Below are positions 27,913 to 36,633 of a stretch of DNA of 40,257 nucleotides, one piece after another (the first letter of the stretch is position 1; every line of letters begins with the position of its first letter). The stretch covers positions 1 through 40,257 of the forward strand of contig JAGQPF010000674.1 of the NCBI GenBank assembly GCA_020426845.1, given 5' to 3'. Position numbers and translations under genes: made by a program. This DNA is from Planctomycetales bacterium (GTDB taxonomy: Bacteria; Planctomycetota; Planctomycetia; Pirellulales; Pirellulaceae). The notes under the pieces were generated by a model. That model was given only the letters and a program-made list of their open reading frames with translations, did no database searches and was not told the origin of the DNA.

Positions 27913-29745
27913 ATGTACGCCTCTGTCTACCTGATTGCTGCTCTGTTTCTCGTCTTGCAGATCGGCATGTTCTTAACTCTTAAGATCCGTCTCGACTCGG
28001 TCCGAGCATTGTTTCAGTCGCTCATTCACGGCTCCGATGCACGGGTCTCGGCAAAGGCCAACAGCTGCCGGTGGATTAGCTGGGTCAATCGTGTGCTGCC
28101 GCCGCAAGCGGCATCCGATGACTCTGGGGCGAGCGACGTTCTGCGAGGAGACTGGTCTCGGGACCACGCGGAATCGGAACTGAATCACTGGCTTGCTTCG
28201 AATCAATCGCTGCAAGCGCTCCAGCGAACGGCCATTGCCGCCCCGATGATCGGCGTCGTGATCACCGTGCTGGCCTTTTGGACGGTCGACTTTACCATGT
28301 CGCCCTCCGGTGGCAATCCTTCGGCCGACAGCACCGCCAGCGCCGCCGGCGCCGCCGTCTCGCCTGCGCCGCCGAGCCGCAGCATGCGTGAGATCATGCG
28401 AGCCATGCGGCCGCTGTTCACGGGCGTCTTCTCGGGCGCCGTGCTCGCATTGGTGAATCAAGGGTTGCTGTACTTGGCAACCAACAAGATTAGCGAGCTG
28501 CGGGATACCGCGATGTTGTGGTTCGACACGAAGGTCTGGACGCCGCTGACGGCGGACGGGATTCGTGAGACCCAGAATGCCGGCTCCACGCTCTCATTGG
28601 TTGCGGACACCGTGCTCCGCTCCGCCAAAGAGCACCAAGCGTCGGAGAGGCAATTTCTGCAATCCATGAATGGCTTGCGGCAGACTCTCGCGGAGTTTGA
28701 CGGAACGGTACAGGCGGCTCAAACAACGCTGGGCTCCTCCTTGGAGGGCTTGGCACAGGTCGCGGAGAAATCGCTCACCTTCAGCGAGACCGTTGCCAGC
28801 TTGGCCACCCAGTCCGAAGCCGCCGCCGGGCTGATCTCCTCGGCGGGCCAGGCTTTCCAAGTTGCCGTCGACAACAACTTTTTGTCCTCGGTCAAACAGC
28901 ATCAAGAGGCAGTCCAGCAGTTCGGGGAGACAGCCACAACATTGAGCGGCGTGTCGAAGTCACTTTCGGAATTCACCGCTCAGCTGGCTGGTGAGACGAG
29001 CAAGATCACACAGGCCACAGCCCTTCACGCCGAGGCCGCGACGGCATTGGACGAGGTTGTCAGGCAACAGATGGCGCCAGCGGTTGAGGCATTGCACAAC
29101 AGCACGACGGCAACGCAAGACGGGGCGGAGGCCATGTCGAAAGGCTTGGCGGGAGTCCTGGACAGGGCACAGACGCGGATTCAAGAGTTGGAGGCCGCCT
29201 TGGGGACGCTCGGCAGCACGGCGCAAAAGTTTGCCGCAATCGGCGAGATCGAAAAGAAGCTCACACCCTTCTTGGACAGCTTGAGGGCCGCGGCGGAGAC
29301 CTCGCAGCAACTCATCCAATGGCCGCTGCACGTCGAGCAATCACTGAAGGCTACCAGTGAAAAGATTGATCAGGGAACCACCGATCAACTAAGAAAGGTC
29401 GAGCGGGAGATGAAATCCTTGTCCGACGCCATGCTTGACTTGCCCAAGAGTCTGCACAATTCGCTGACCGACCTGCAGGCCGGCTTGTTGACCACGGCTC
29501 GTGAAACGATGGCCGCTGACGTGAAGGCACTGAATCAAACGACTTCGGAACTGCGAGAGTTGCCGAAGACGATTCGCTCCGTGCTCGAACAGTTGTCGCA
29601 ACAAATTCAAACGTTCGCTGTTGAGGCTTTGAAGTTGGAAGTCGAACAGGCGCGGGACCTGCTCGCCGACATGTTTAAGAAATCGTCGTCGGCCGACGGC
29701 GGCGCCCAATCGCTGTCGCTCACTGCGGGAGAACGGGAACTGTGA
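27913..29745 (+). CDS. TolQ/ExbB/MotA-superfamily membrane protein with long tail (ZorA-like architecture)
   Basis: A 610-aa inner-membrane protein. Three hydrophobic helices are visible: about 3-24 (LIAALFLVLQIGMFLTL), 106-127 (TAIAAPMIGVVITVLAFW) and 167-188 (PLFTGVFSGAVLALVNQGL). The second matches the A-P-x-x-G-x-x-x-T-V-x-G pattern of TolQ/ExbB/MotA channels, and the third their final pore helix. Residues about 215-600 form a long Ala/Gln/Glu/Thr-rich coiled coil (SLVADTVLRSAKEHQASERQ onward). In ZorA of the Zorya antiphage system a similar long tail extends into the cytoplasm; the likeness is architectural only. A matching TolR/MotB-like partner lies at 31558. It overlaps the next gene by four bases (GTGA). 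Confidence 0.72.
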   Translation: MYASVYLIAALFLVLQIGMFLTLKIRLDSVRALFQSLIHGSDARVSAKANSCRWISWVNRVLPPQAASDDSGASDVLRGDWSRDHAESELNHWLASNQSLQALQRTAIAAPMIGVVITVLAFWTVDFTMSPSGGNPSADSTASAAGAAVSPAPPSRSMREIMRAMRPLFTGVFSGAVLALVNQGLLYLATNKISELRDTAMLWFDTKVWTPLTADGIRETQNAGSTLSLVADTVLRSAKEHQASERQFLQSMNGLRQTLAEFDGTVQAAQTTLGSSLEGLAQVAEKSLTFSETVASLATQSEAAAGLISSAGQAFQVAVDNNFLSSVKQHQEAVQQFGETATTLSGVSKSLSEFTAQLAGETSKITQATALHAEAATALDEVVRQQMAPAVEALHNSTTATQDGAEAMSKGLAGVLDRAQTRIQELEAALGTLGSTAQKFAAIGEIEKKLTPFLDSLRAAAETSQQLIQWPLHVEQSLKATSEKIDQGTTDQLRKVEREMKSLSDAMLDLPKSLHNSLTDLQAGLLTTARETMAADVKALNQTTSELRELPKTIRSVLEQLSQQIQTFAVEALKLEVEQARDLLADMFKKSSSADGGAQSLSLTAGEREL

Positions 29746-31556
29746 GCCTGATCCGCCGCTTCCTCAACTTTCTATTCCGCAGACGCAGTGCGGGTGACAA
29801 GCGACCCGCTGCGCCGACGCTCCCGCCCATCGACGAGGGCGAGCTTGAGCCAACTCGCAACGCGCCTAATCCAACTCGCAACGTGCTCGAGCCAACTCGC
29901 AACGTGCTCGAGCCAACTCGCAACGCGGTTGTCTTGTTTTGGCAATCGGGAGATCGTTTCTGCAAGTTGGGCTGGCCCGCGAAGACGTTGGAGATTGGCG
30001 AGAGCATTCCGGACACGCAGGATGCGACCATGTCGTGCCAATTGATTTGGGACGACGAGCCGCTCTATGCGGAATGCTGGGTGGATGCCGCCTGCGCGGC
30101 AGCTGGCCACGAGTTTCGCGCCGACCACGATGTGCCGGGCGCTGTCGTTTTGACGATTGCCGCCCGGGGCGTCCTGCTGCGATCGTTCCGTCGAGATCTC
30201 ACTGGATTGCAATCGCAGTTCGTTTCGGGGACGGGCGAAGCGGAACTAGCACGCTGCTTTCAGATGGCAGAAGAGCTACGGGCCGCCTTGAGAGATTTGT
30301 CGCAGGCGTCGGAGACTCCGGCGGACCCTCCGCTACTGGTTCTACTGGCGCCAAGCGTCAGCGAAAGCACGGCTTCCTGGCTGGACTCCCTGCTGCCGAA
30401 TTCCGCTTCTCGTCCAAACTCTCGAGATGTGGCTGAGGCGGCGGCGCAGTGGCTCGTTGCCAGATCGACAGAACGTGTCGAAGAGCCGTTGACCATCGCT
30501 GGCCCGGTCAGTGCCTGGGGAACGACCGTCTTGCGATCGTTGCCCAACTCGCCGGCCGCAGGGACGGTGTCGCTGCCACTGTCTTCGCTGTTGCGCAGCA
30601 GCCACGAGGTGACGATGGAAGTGCGTCAACCTCACCGCCGGATGACCCTGACTTGTGCACTGCAAGACGCCGCGTCGCCAGTGACCGCGCTAGTCGACGT
30701 TTGTGCGCTGACTTCTTCGGCAAGGCTGCGCGTCGTGACCGAGGGCAACGCTCCTCTTGCCGTTGGTTGGCCCGCGCTCTGCGATGTGAAACAACCGCCG
30801 GCGCCGATCAGTGCCTGGATTGCAATGCACTCAGGGGCGCCGGCTTGGTACCTACAACGAGCTGCGGCGATGGTCGGCTTTCTTGCAGAGCAGGGTCTTG
30901 TCGATTGCCTCGCCCTGCAAGTCGGCAGCACGTCGGGAGCCGCATGCGTCGTCTACCCTGGCGAATTGGGCTCCGATGAATTGCTCAACTTGATGCAGAG
31001 CCTCGCTCGGGGCGACTTGGCGCCGCGAGATGTTTCCGATGAGTCCCGGGATGGTTGGGAATTGTTGGAGCTCTTGAGCCATGTTGCTCGGAGAAAGGCC
31101 CCGGAAAGGGGCTCGGATAGAGCTTCGGATAGAGCTTCGGATAGAGCTTCGGATAGAGCTTCGGAAGGGGCGAAAGGCCAGGGAAGGCTTCTGCTCATGC
31201 TGTCTCCGGACGACTTCCCTGTGGCGGACAATCAGCTGAACTCCAAAGATTTAGCTTGGTCCTGGAGCATCGCGACAAGACGCGGCTTGCAGGCTCCGTT
31301 GCTCACCGCAGCATGCATCGCCTGTGGCGATCGCGAACCCAGCGGCGTCTCCACAGTGCTCAAGGAGCTCGTCTTGCTGGGCCAACAAGTCGACTCACAC
31401 GACAAATTAGTGCACGAGTGGCGAGAGGCGATGGTGGAATCTCCCACAGCGGAGGCCGAGTTGTTGCTCGAGCTTGCGACACGTGGCCGTGTCGCCGGAT
31501 TGTCACAGTGGCAGCGAAAATTGCGGATCGCTGCAGAACTCCTTCAGGAGGCTTGA
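29742..31556 (+). CDS. Unknown 604-aa protein with two in-frame repeat tracts
   Basis: A 604-aa protein with GTG start overlapping the previous stop. No family is recognised. The first 20 residues (MSLIRRFLNFLFRRR) form a basic amphipathic helix that might sit on the membrane surface. Residues about 37-64 carry four seven-residue repeats of the type PTRNVLE, and residues about 459-474 carry four SDRA units; both arise from tandem DNA repeats. Between them is an alpha/beta-looking region with hydrophobic strands (PPLLVLLAPSVSEST; VVYPGELGSDELLNLM). No catalytic motif stands out. Being translated between the two motor-like membrane proteins, with one base to the next gene, it is probably part of the same complex. 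Confidence 0.7.
   Translation: MSLIRRFLNFLFRRRSAGDKRPAAPTLPPIDEGELEPTRNAPNPTRNVLEPTRNVLEPTRNAVVLFWQSGDRFCKLGWPAKTLEIGESIPDTQDATMSCQLIWDDEPLYAECWVDAACAAAGHEFRADHDVPGAVVLTIAARGVLLRSFRRDLTGLQSQFVSGTGEAELARCFQMAEELRAALRDLSQASETPADPPLLVLLAPSVSESTASWLDSLLPNSASRPNSRDVAEAAAQWLVARSTERVEEPLTIAGPVSAWGTTVLRSLPNSPAAGTVSLPLSSLLRSSHEVTMEVRQPHRRMTLTCALQDAASPVTALVDVCALTSSARLRVVTEGNAPLAVGWPALCDVKQPPAPISAWIAMHSGAPAWYLQRAAAMVGFLAEQGLVDCLALQVGSTSGAACVVYPGELGSDELLNLMQSLARGDLAPRDVSDESRDGWELLELLSHVARRKAPERGSDRASDRASDRASDRASEGAKGQGRLLLMLSPDDFPVADNQLNSKDLAWSWSIATRRGLQAPLLTAACIACGDREPSGVSTVLKELVLLGQQVDSHDKLVHEWREAMVESPTAEAELLLELATRGRVAGLSQWQRKLRIAAELLQEA
29850..29933. repeat. 21-bp tandem repeat inside a gene, four copies
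   Basis: Four consecutive units start with CCAACTCGCAACG; units two and three are identical over all 21 bases. They encode PTRN-containing heptads. Because 21 is a multiple of three, gain or loss of a unit keeps the frame. Confidence 0.93.
31114..31161. repeat. 12-bp tandem repeat inside a gene, four copies
   Basis: Four identical copies of CGGATAGAGCTT encode successive Ser-Asp-Arg-Ala units. Perfect identity at DNA level implies recent slippage. Frame is kept whatever the copy number. Confidence 0.95.
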
Positions 31557-31557
31557 G

Positions 31558-32820
31558 ATGCCGAACCATACTCACCTTTCTCACGACAACGGGCATGACT
31601 CGGCGATTGGCTGGATTTCGATTGCTGAATTGTTCCTCTTGGTTGGCGTCGTCATGATTGGCGTGTCAGCTATGCTCGACGACAAGGCCGTGGGGTCACA
31701 AGCCGAATCTCAAGACCTGCGCACGCAGGTTGCGCTTGTAGAAAAGCAGCATGCAACGGCACTTGAAGCCCTGGGGACTGCGGAGGCCACTCGTCTGCGG
31801 GCAGAGGCGACCCGCGATGCGGCAGTGCAGCAACTGAAAGACGCGAATGACTCGTTAACGGCCGCGCAACAAGCCGCCACCGCCGCCCAAAGTGCGGCTG
31901 ACGAGGCGCGAAAGACAGCGGCAGCGGCCAACCAGTCCGAACAAGCGGCGATCACTCAGCTCAAGGCGGCCGAGTCCGCGAAACAAACAGCCGACAGGCT
32001 GCGAGCCGACGCAGAAAGGAAGCTGGCTGAGGCGGCAAATCATACCAAGCAAGCGGCGGCGATTCAGGCGCGGCTGAATGTCGTTGAGAGAGAGCTTGCC
32101 GCGGCCAATACACTGATCGCGAAGTACCGAACCGCTTGGGGGCAAATGCTCGAACAATACAAGAGCCTGGAAACACGGCTCGAACTGGCAAACGCACGTG
32201 TGCTCAAGCCGCTCGACAATGATCGAATTGTGATCACCTTGTCTTGCCAAAGCCTGCCTTCTCATTTGGATCTGGACCTTTACGTGCAGGACCCCAACGA
32301 CCGCATTTGTTACTGGCGCGACCCGCGTGTGCTGGAAGGTGTCGCGGAAACCGCGATTCTAATACCCAGCGAGGATCTCAAGCAGGTTCAATCGAGCGAC
32401 TCGACCAGCCAGGTTGAGGAAAAGTACTTTTCGACGATGGTCGCTAGCGGTCATGACATGCCCTTCCTTGTCTTTTGCATGTTGCGCAACACCAGCGACG
32501 GCGCGGAGGCGTTGGCGGAGCTTTCGCAGCCGATCACGGTGAACTGGCGACTTGAGTTGAAGGCGCCGGACGGTTCGATCGGCGTGACCAAAACGGGCGA
32601 GGTGCAAGTGACTCGTTCCGGCGCCGTCGTCTACGAGAAATCGTATCAATTCACCGGCCTGACACCTATCGTCGGACTTGGCTGGACCGATATGAACGAC
32701 GTGCGCATCACGCCGAGTCAGGATCTGCCGCCAGTGTTTCGAGGCTGGCGTTCCACGACGGTTCAGGAAAATGCCAAGACGGTTCGCAAGATTCGCGAGA
32801 GCGCCGAGGCGAGTCCGTAA
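31558..32820 (+). CDS. Single-pass MotB/TolR/ZorB-like membrane protein with beta-sandwich domain
   Basis: A 420-aa protein. ATG 31558 follows an AGGAGG by six bases, the best ribosome binding site in the window, and one base after the previous stop. A short His-rich N-terminus (HTHLSHDNGHD) precedes one membrane helix (about 19-40, WISIAELFLLVGVVMIGVSA). Glu24 sits at the helix start where MotB, TolR and ExbD have the proton-carrying Asp. An Ala/Lys/Gln-rich coiled coil (about 50-215) follows, then a domain starting LDLDLYVQDPNDRICYW (about 237), like the D-L-D-L-x-V-x-D-P beta-sandwich of YfaP/DUF2135-type proteins. It has no OmpA peptidoglycan domain. It is the last gene of the plus-strand block and most likely pairs with the TolQ/ZorA-like protein. 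Confidence 0.7.
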   Translation: MPNHTHLSHDNGHDSAIGWISIAELFLLVGVVMIGVSAMLDDKAVGSQAESQDLRTQVALVEKQHATALEALGTAEATRLRAEATRDAAVQQLKDANDSLTAAQQAATAAQSAADEARKTAAAANQSEQAAITQLKAAESAKQTADRLRADAERKLAEAANHTKQAAAIQARLNVVERELAAANTLIAKYRTAWGQMLEQYKSLETRLELANARVLKPLDNDRIVITLSCQSLPSHLDLDLYVQDPNDRICYWRDPRVLEGVAETAILIPSEDLKQVQSSDSTSQVEEKYFSTMVASGHDMPFLVFCMLRNTSDGAEALAELSQPITVNWRLELKAPDGSIGVTKTGEVQVTRSGAVVYEKSYQFTGLTPIVGLGWTDMNDVRITPSQDLPPVFRGWRSTTVQENAKTVRKIRESAEASP

Positions 32821-32847
32821 TCCCTCTCAACTTAACGCTTCATTGGC

Positions 32848-34797
32848 TTAGGCAGAGGAGCCAAAAATCATCAGGCCAAAGCTGTTGGGGGAGGCGTCTT
32901 GCTCGATCTTTTTCCAAGCGTCCACAGGCGGTGGAGGGAGCTGGTCGTCGGAGACTTCCACTTCACGAATGCTGGACCAATAGCCCTGGTCGTTGCCGTC
33001 GAATGTGATGCGAAGGTAACGGGTGTCGGGGGCGTCGACGTGGTGCTCGGTCATGTGGCCGGGTTTGCCCTTTGCGGAGTGTTTTGCGAGTTGCCGCCAG
33101 GTCTTGCCGTCACTCGAGGCCTCGACGCGATGCGCGTAGCGCGTGTCCATCATCTCCCAGTGGATCCGGATCGCCTTGACGTGGCGCGATTTGCCGAGGT
33201 CAATTTGCAGCCAGTGTCCGGTGGCTTCGTCTTCGGCGCACCAGCGAGTGGTCAGATCTCCGTCCACGGCCATGGCGGCGAAGTTATTGATGATCTCCTC
33301 CTGGCTGCTGGCCGTTGTCGCTCGGCCGTAAGCGAGATTGGCGCCGCGGCAGCAGGGCACGGACGCCGGCATGTGGCCGCGGCTGCCGCCCAGCATCATG
33401 TCGTACGATTGGGGCGGACGGCCCGCCACGGGGCCGTCAATCCAGATGCCCATTCGGGATGCCTCCGGCTTCGTCGCGGGAACGACGAGCCCGCTCATCG
33501 AGCTCGCTTCTTTTTCTAGAGATGCTTGCTCGCGGGCCGATCGTTCACGGGCAGCTTGCTCCAGACGCTCGGCCTCCAGCCAATGTTTGACCGCTCGAGC
33601 CCGCGCTTTGCGACGCTCGCTTGCATTGGTCGCTGCCTCGGCGCGAAGCAACTCCCCTCGCTGCAAAAGTCGATGCGATTCAAGCTGCAGCTGGAGCCTG
33701 CGCTCATCGCTGAGCTCGCTCGAACGCCCTTCACGGCCTGAAAGTCCGGATTGCCCGGCAAGGGCTTGCACCAACAGGTCGACGCCGTCGAATGGGATTC
33801 CTATTTCGTCATGCTGCATGTCGATGCCCGCGCTCGGCTCGGCCGGCGCCGCGTCATCCGCCTCCTGCATTACCAGTGTGGTGGCCACGAGCGCCTCCTG
33901 AGGGGCAGGCGAGGCCGGACTTCTGGGCGGCGCGGCGACGCTCCAGCCAATCATCAGGGCGCTTAGCGCGGTTGCTGCGGCGATTGCTTTCGTCGTGTTC
34001 ATCAGCTTCGGGGCTCCTTCGCGTGCAAGTTGGATAACTTCCGGCGGGAAGTTTGAGGGACCACCTCCAACGCTGTCGACTCCCGTGAGGCTCAGTGGGT
34101 TTGGCGCGCCTCCCGATGACAGGCTGCCACCGGCGCAGCGGACGAGCGCCGCGAGTGCTCCGGCGGGCAACTCCGCCGCGGACACCGAACTGGCTGCCGC
34201 AATCGCCGCCGTGGAGAAGGCGATGCCGCGTCGCGACAAGCTGCCCCGCAACATTCGCTTGGCACGAGCCAGCCTCGCTTTGACGGCCGCCACCGAGCAG
34301 TTCAGCTCGTCGGCCGCCTCGCGGCGTGATCTGCCTTCCAAGTAGCAAAGCACGAGCACCGAGCGGTAGCTGTCGGGCAGCCGGGACAATTCGTCGTGCA
34401 GTGCTGCCTGGACGAAGCGACGATGGATGGTCCGCAGCGGGTCTTCGCCGGCGGCCGGTTGATCGTCGAGCGGAATTTGTTCGCCGCGCCGACGCCGCCG
34501 TGCGGTTCGCATCGCGAGCCGGTACGCCACCTTGTACAGCCAACTGCCGAGCGAGCTTCCCGCGCGGATGTCACGGGCTCTCAGAACGAGCGTGAGGAAG
34601 GTTGCTTGAAACACTTCCTCAACGTCGTGCTCATGCTGCAAAATCGGTCGGGCGACGCCCAGCACCAGTCGGCCGTGGCGCCGCACGAGCTCGGCGAACG
34701 CCGGCTCGTCTCGATGCAAGGCGAACCGCTCCAGCAGGTCCGCGTCGGTCGACAACTCCGCCTCGATCCAGCTCGGTCCGTTCGCGCGCACTTCCAC
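32848..34797 (-). CDS. ECF sigma factor with membrane helix and discoidin-like C-terminus
   Basis: A 649-aa protein with GTG start preceded by GAGGAG at seven bases. Residues about 18-100 are sigma region 2 (DADLLERFALHRDEPAFAEL; HDVEEVFQATFLTL; SLGSWLYKVAYRLAMRTAR) and about 130-190 are region 4 (LSRLPDSYRSVLVLCYLEG; SVAAVKARLARAKRMLRG). This is the planctomycete ECF group with long extensions. One hydrophobic helix (about 270-290, AIAAATALSALMIGWSVAA) follows, then a coiled-coil segment, and residues about 486-620 match F5/8-type discoidin (AVDGDLTTRWCAED; WLQIDLGKSRHVKAIRIHWE). The sigma domains would be cytoplasmic and the discoidin domain outside, so it could sense carbohydrate directly. 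The gene converges on the motor block with a 27-bp gap. Confidence 0.92.
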   Translation of the reverse strand: MEVRANGPSWIEAELSTDADLLERFALHRDEPAFAELVRRHGRLVLGVARPILQHEHDVEEVFQATFLTLVLRARDIRAGSSLGSWLYKVAYRLAMRTARRRRRGEQIPLDDQPAAGEDPLRTIHRRFVQAALHDELSRLPDSYRSVLVLCYLEGRSRREAADELNCSVAAVKARLARAKRMLRGSLSRRGIAFSTAAIAAASSVSAAELPAGALAALVRCAGGSLSSGGAPNPLSLTGVDSVGGGPSNFPPEVIQLAREGAPKLMNTTKAIAAATALSALMIGWSVAAPPRSPASPAPQEALVATTLVMQEADDAAPAEPSAGIDMQHDEIGIPFDGVDLLVQALAGQSGLSGREGRSSELSDERRLQLQLESHRLLQRGELLRAEAATNASERRKARARAVKHWLEAERLEQAARERSAREQASLEKEASSMSGLVVPATKPEASRMGIWIDGPVAGRPPQSYDMMLGGSRGHMPASVPCCRGANLAYGRATTASSQEEIINNFAAMAVDGDLTTRWCAEDEATGHWLQIDLGKSRHVKAIRIHWEMMDTRYAHRVEASSDGKTWRQLAKHSAKGKPGHMTEHHVDAPDTRYLRITFDGNDQGYWSSIREVEVSDDQLPPPPVDAWKKIEQDASPNSFGLMIFGSSA

Positions 34798-34994
34798 GAT
34801 TGCTCTCCTCGTTGCACCACACTCCTACTTGGTCGGACGCTACTGCACTCCCACCAGGCCTCACGGGAGTCGCCGTGTGGAGGCCTGCATCTATAGTGCA
34901 GGCTGGGACGAGGGCGGCCCTCGAAAAAACGGCCAGGCAAGAATCGAGGCGCCTTCGCTGGGCAAATGCTGCCAGCAGCCTGTTGAGGGGCCTC

Positions 34995-36545
34995 CTACGG
35001 CATTTTCGGCTCGGCTCGCTGCGTTTTGTCGTCTTTTGAGGCGAGTGGCAGGCGTGCGCCGTGGTCGGCCAGTTTCGCAATCAAGCCCTCCATCATGCTC
35101 TTCAGCTCGGCGGGCCGGGAGGCGGCGAGATTCGTCGACTCGAACGGATCGTTGGCCAGGTTGTACAGCTGGTAATGCGAGCCTTCCGATGCTTTCGACG
35201 GGAAATAGTGGTAGATCACCTTCCAGTCGCCGCGGCGGTAGCAGGTGAAGTAGTCGCTGCGATGCGGAGCGTGCGGGTAGTGCATGAAGAACTCCTCGGA
35301 CCGCGACGTGTCGCGGGCGCCGGTCAGCAATTGGGCGAGGCTGCTTCCGTCCAGCTTGTGATCGGCGGGGACCTTGGCTCCCGTGACGCCGGCGATGGTG
35401 GGCAGGATGTCGACCACCGACGCGACTTGCGAGTGGACGGTGCCAGCGGGGATGCCCAGTGCGCGCTGCTGCTCGGAGTCCGACGGCTTGGCCCAGGCGG
35501 CGATAAACGGCACACGCATGCCGCCCTCGTAGTGGGCGCCCTTCTTGCCTCGCAACGGCGCCGCGCAGGCGACTTCGTGCTGATGGCCAAGCGGAGCGTC
35601 CGAGCCGTTGTCGCCGAGGAACAGCACCAACGTGTTCTCCGCCACGCCGAGCTCCTCGAGATGATCGAGCAAATCTCCCAGCGACTTGTCCATGCCCTCG
35701 ATCAACGTGGCGAACGCCTGGGCATTTTGCGGGCGGCCCGAGTCGGCGTAGTGCTTGGCGAAGCGAGGGTCGGAATCGAACGGGGCATGGACCGCGTAGT
35801 GTGACATGTAGAGATAGAACGGTTTGCCGGCATGCACGGTGGCGGTCAGACGCTGCTTGGCCTCGATCGTCAACGCCTCTGTCAGGAACGTGTCCGTGCC
35901 GTGGTATTTGTTCAGGTGGGGCACGGCATGGTGCGCGCGACGCGTGCCCAGGCCGTAGTTTTGCTCGCCGTAGTAGCTGCCCGGCGCGCCGAAGGACGCT
36001 CCGGCCACGTTGATGTTGAAGCCGAGATTCAGCGGCTCGGCCCCTTCGGTGTCGTCCGGGCCAAAATGCCCTTTGCCCACATGGATCGTCTCGTAGCCCG
36101 CTTCGCGCAGCAGCCCGGGCAGCGTCAGGTCCTTGGAGTTCAGGCCGCGCCAGTTCCAGTCGGGCGGGCCCAGCGGTCCGCCGTTATTGCTGCGCGGGTT
36201 GATCCAGTTGGTCGCGCCGTGCCGCGCGGCGTTCTGACCCGTCATGATCGAGATCCGCGTCGGGGAGCAAACGCTCATCGCATAAAAGTTGTTGAAGCGA
36301 ATGCCTTGCGAGGCGAGCCGCTCCATGCTGGGCGTCCGATAGTATTCGTTCAATGGGTATCGCTTGGGCTTCCCGCCATCGGTCAGAAACGGAACCGACG
36401 TGTCCATCACGCCCATATCGTCGACCAGAAACACGACGATGTTCGGCGCCTTCGCGGCAGCCGAGCAAGGCGGAGCCATGGCCAAGGCGAGTACGCAGGC
36501 GAGCGCGAAGAAAGCAGGCAGACGGGAAGCATGGCGAAGTTGCAT
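34995..36545 (-). CDS. Secreted sulfatase
   Basis: A 516-aa enzyme with signal peptide (ALACVLALAMAPPCSAA, about 1-30). Metal-binding DD at 42-43 (FLVDDMG), and the sulfatase signature CSPTR with Cys93, which is converted to formylglycine by an FGE-type enzyme, are present; so are GKGHFG and FLGDNGSD, which supply the other calcium ligands and general base region. Formylglycine sulfatases hydrolyse sulfate esters, usually of algal polysaccharides in planctomycetes; the substrate cannot be read from the sequence. It lies downstream of the ceramidase-like gene on the same strand with an 88-bp gap and may be co-transcribed. Confidence 0.95.
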   Translation of the reverse strand: MQLRHASRLPAFFALACVLALAMAPPCSAAAKAPNIVVFLVDDMGVMDTSVPFLTDGGKPKRYPLNEYYRTPSMERLASQGIRFNNFYAMSVCSPTRISIMTGQNAARHGATNWINPRSNNGGPLGPPDWNWRGLNSKDLTLPGLLREAGYETIHVGKGHFGPDDTEGAEPLNLGFNINVAGASFGAPGSYYGEQNYGLGTRRAHHAVPHLNKYHGTDTFLTEALTIEAKQRLTATVHAGKPFYLYMSHYAVHAPFDSDPRFAKHYADSGRPQNAQAFATLIEGMDKSLGDLLDHLEELGVAENTLVLFLGDNGSDAPLGHQHEVACAAPLRGKKGAHYEGGMRVPFIAAWAKPSDSEQQRALGIPAGTVHSQVASVVDILPTIAGVTGAKVPADHKLDGSSLAQLLTGARDTSRSEEFFMHYPHAPHRSDYFTCYRRGDWKVIYHYFPSKASEGSHYQLYNLANDPFESTNLAASRPAELKSMMEGLIAKLADHGARLPLASKDDKTQRAEPKMP

Positions 36546-36633
36546 GAGTGATCGGGGGCTGGGGCCAGTGGTTGACGAAGGAGTTGGCTGTTTGAAGGTT
36601 GTGCGGCCCGTCTTGTTCCTTGGGGCGGGCGAA

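Noticed and set aside
27913-32820. Direct call as a complete Zorya antiphage system
   Set aside because: Only the membrane pair is ZorAB-like in layout; no ZorC, ZorD helicase or ZorE nuclease is visible, and the MotB-like partner lacks the OmpA domain.
32843-32864. TTGGCT/AGCCAA inverted repeat between the converging motor-like and ECF genes
   Set aside because: Short arms, no T-tract on either strand after the stem, and it overlaps the ECF stop codon; not a credible terminator.
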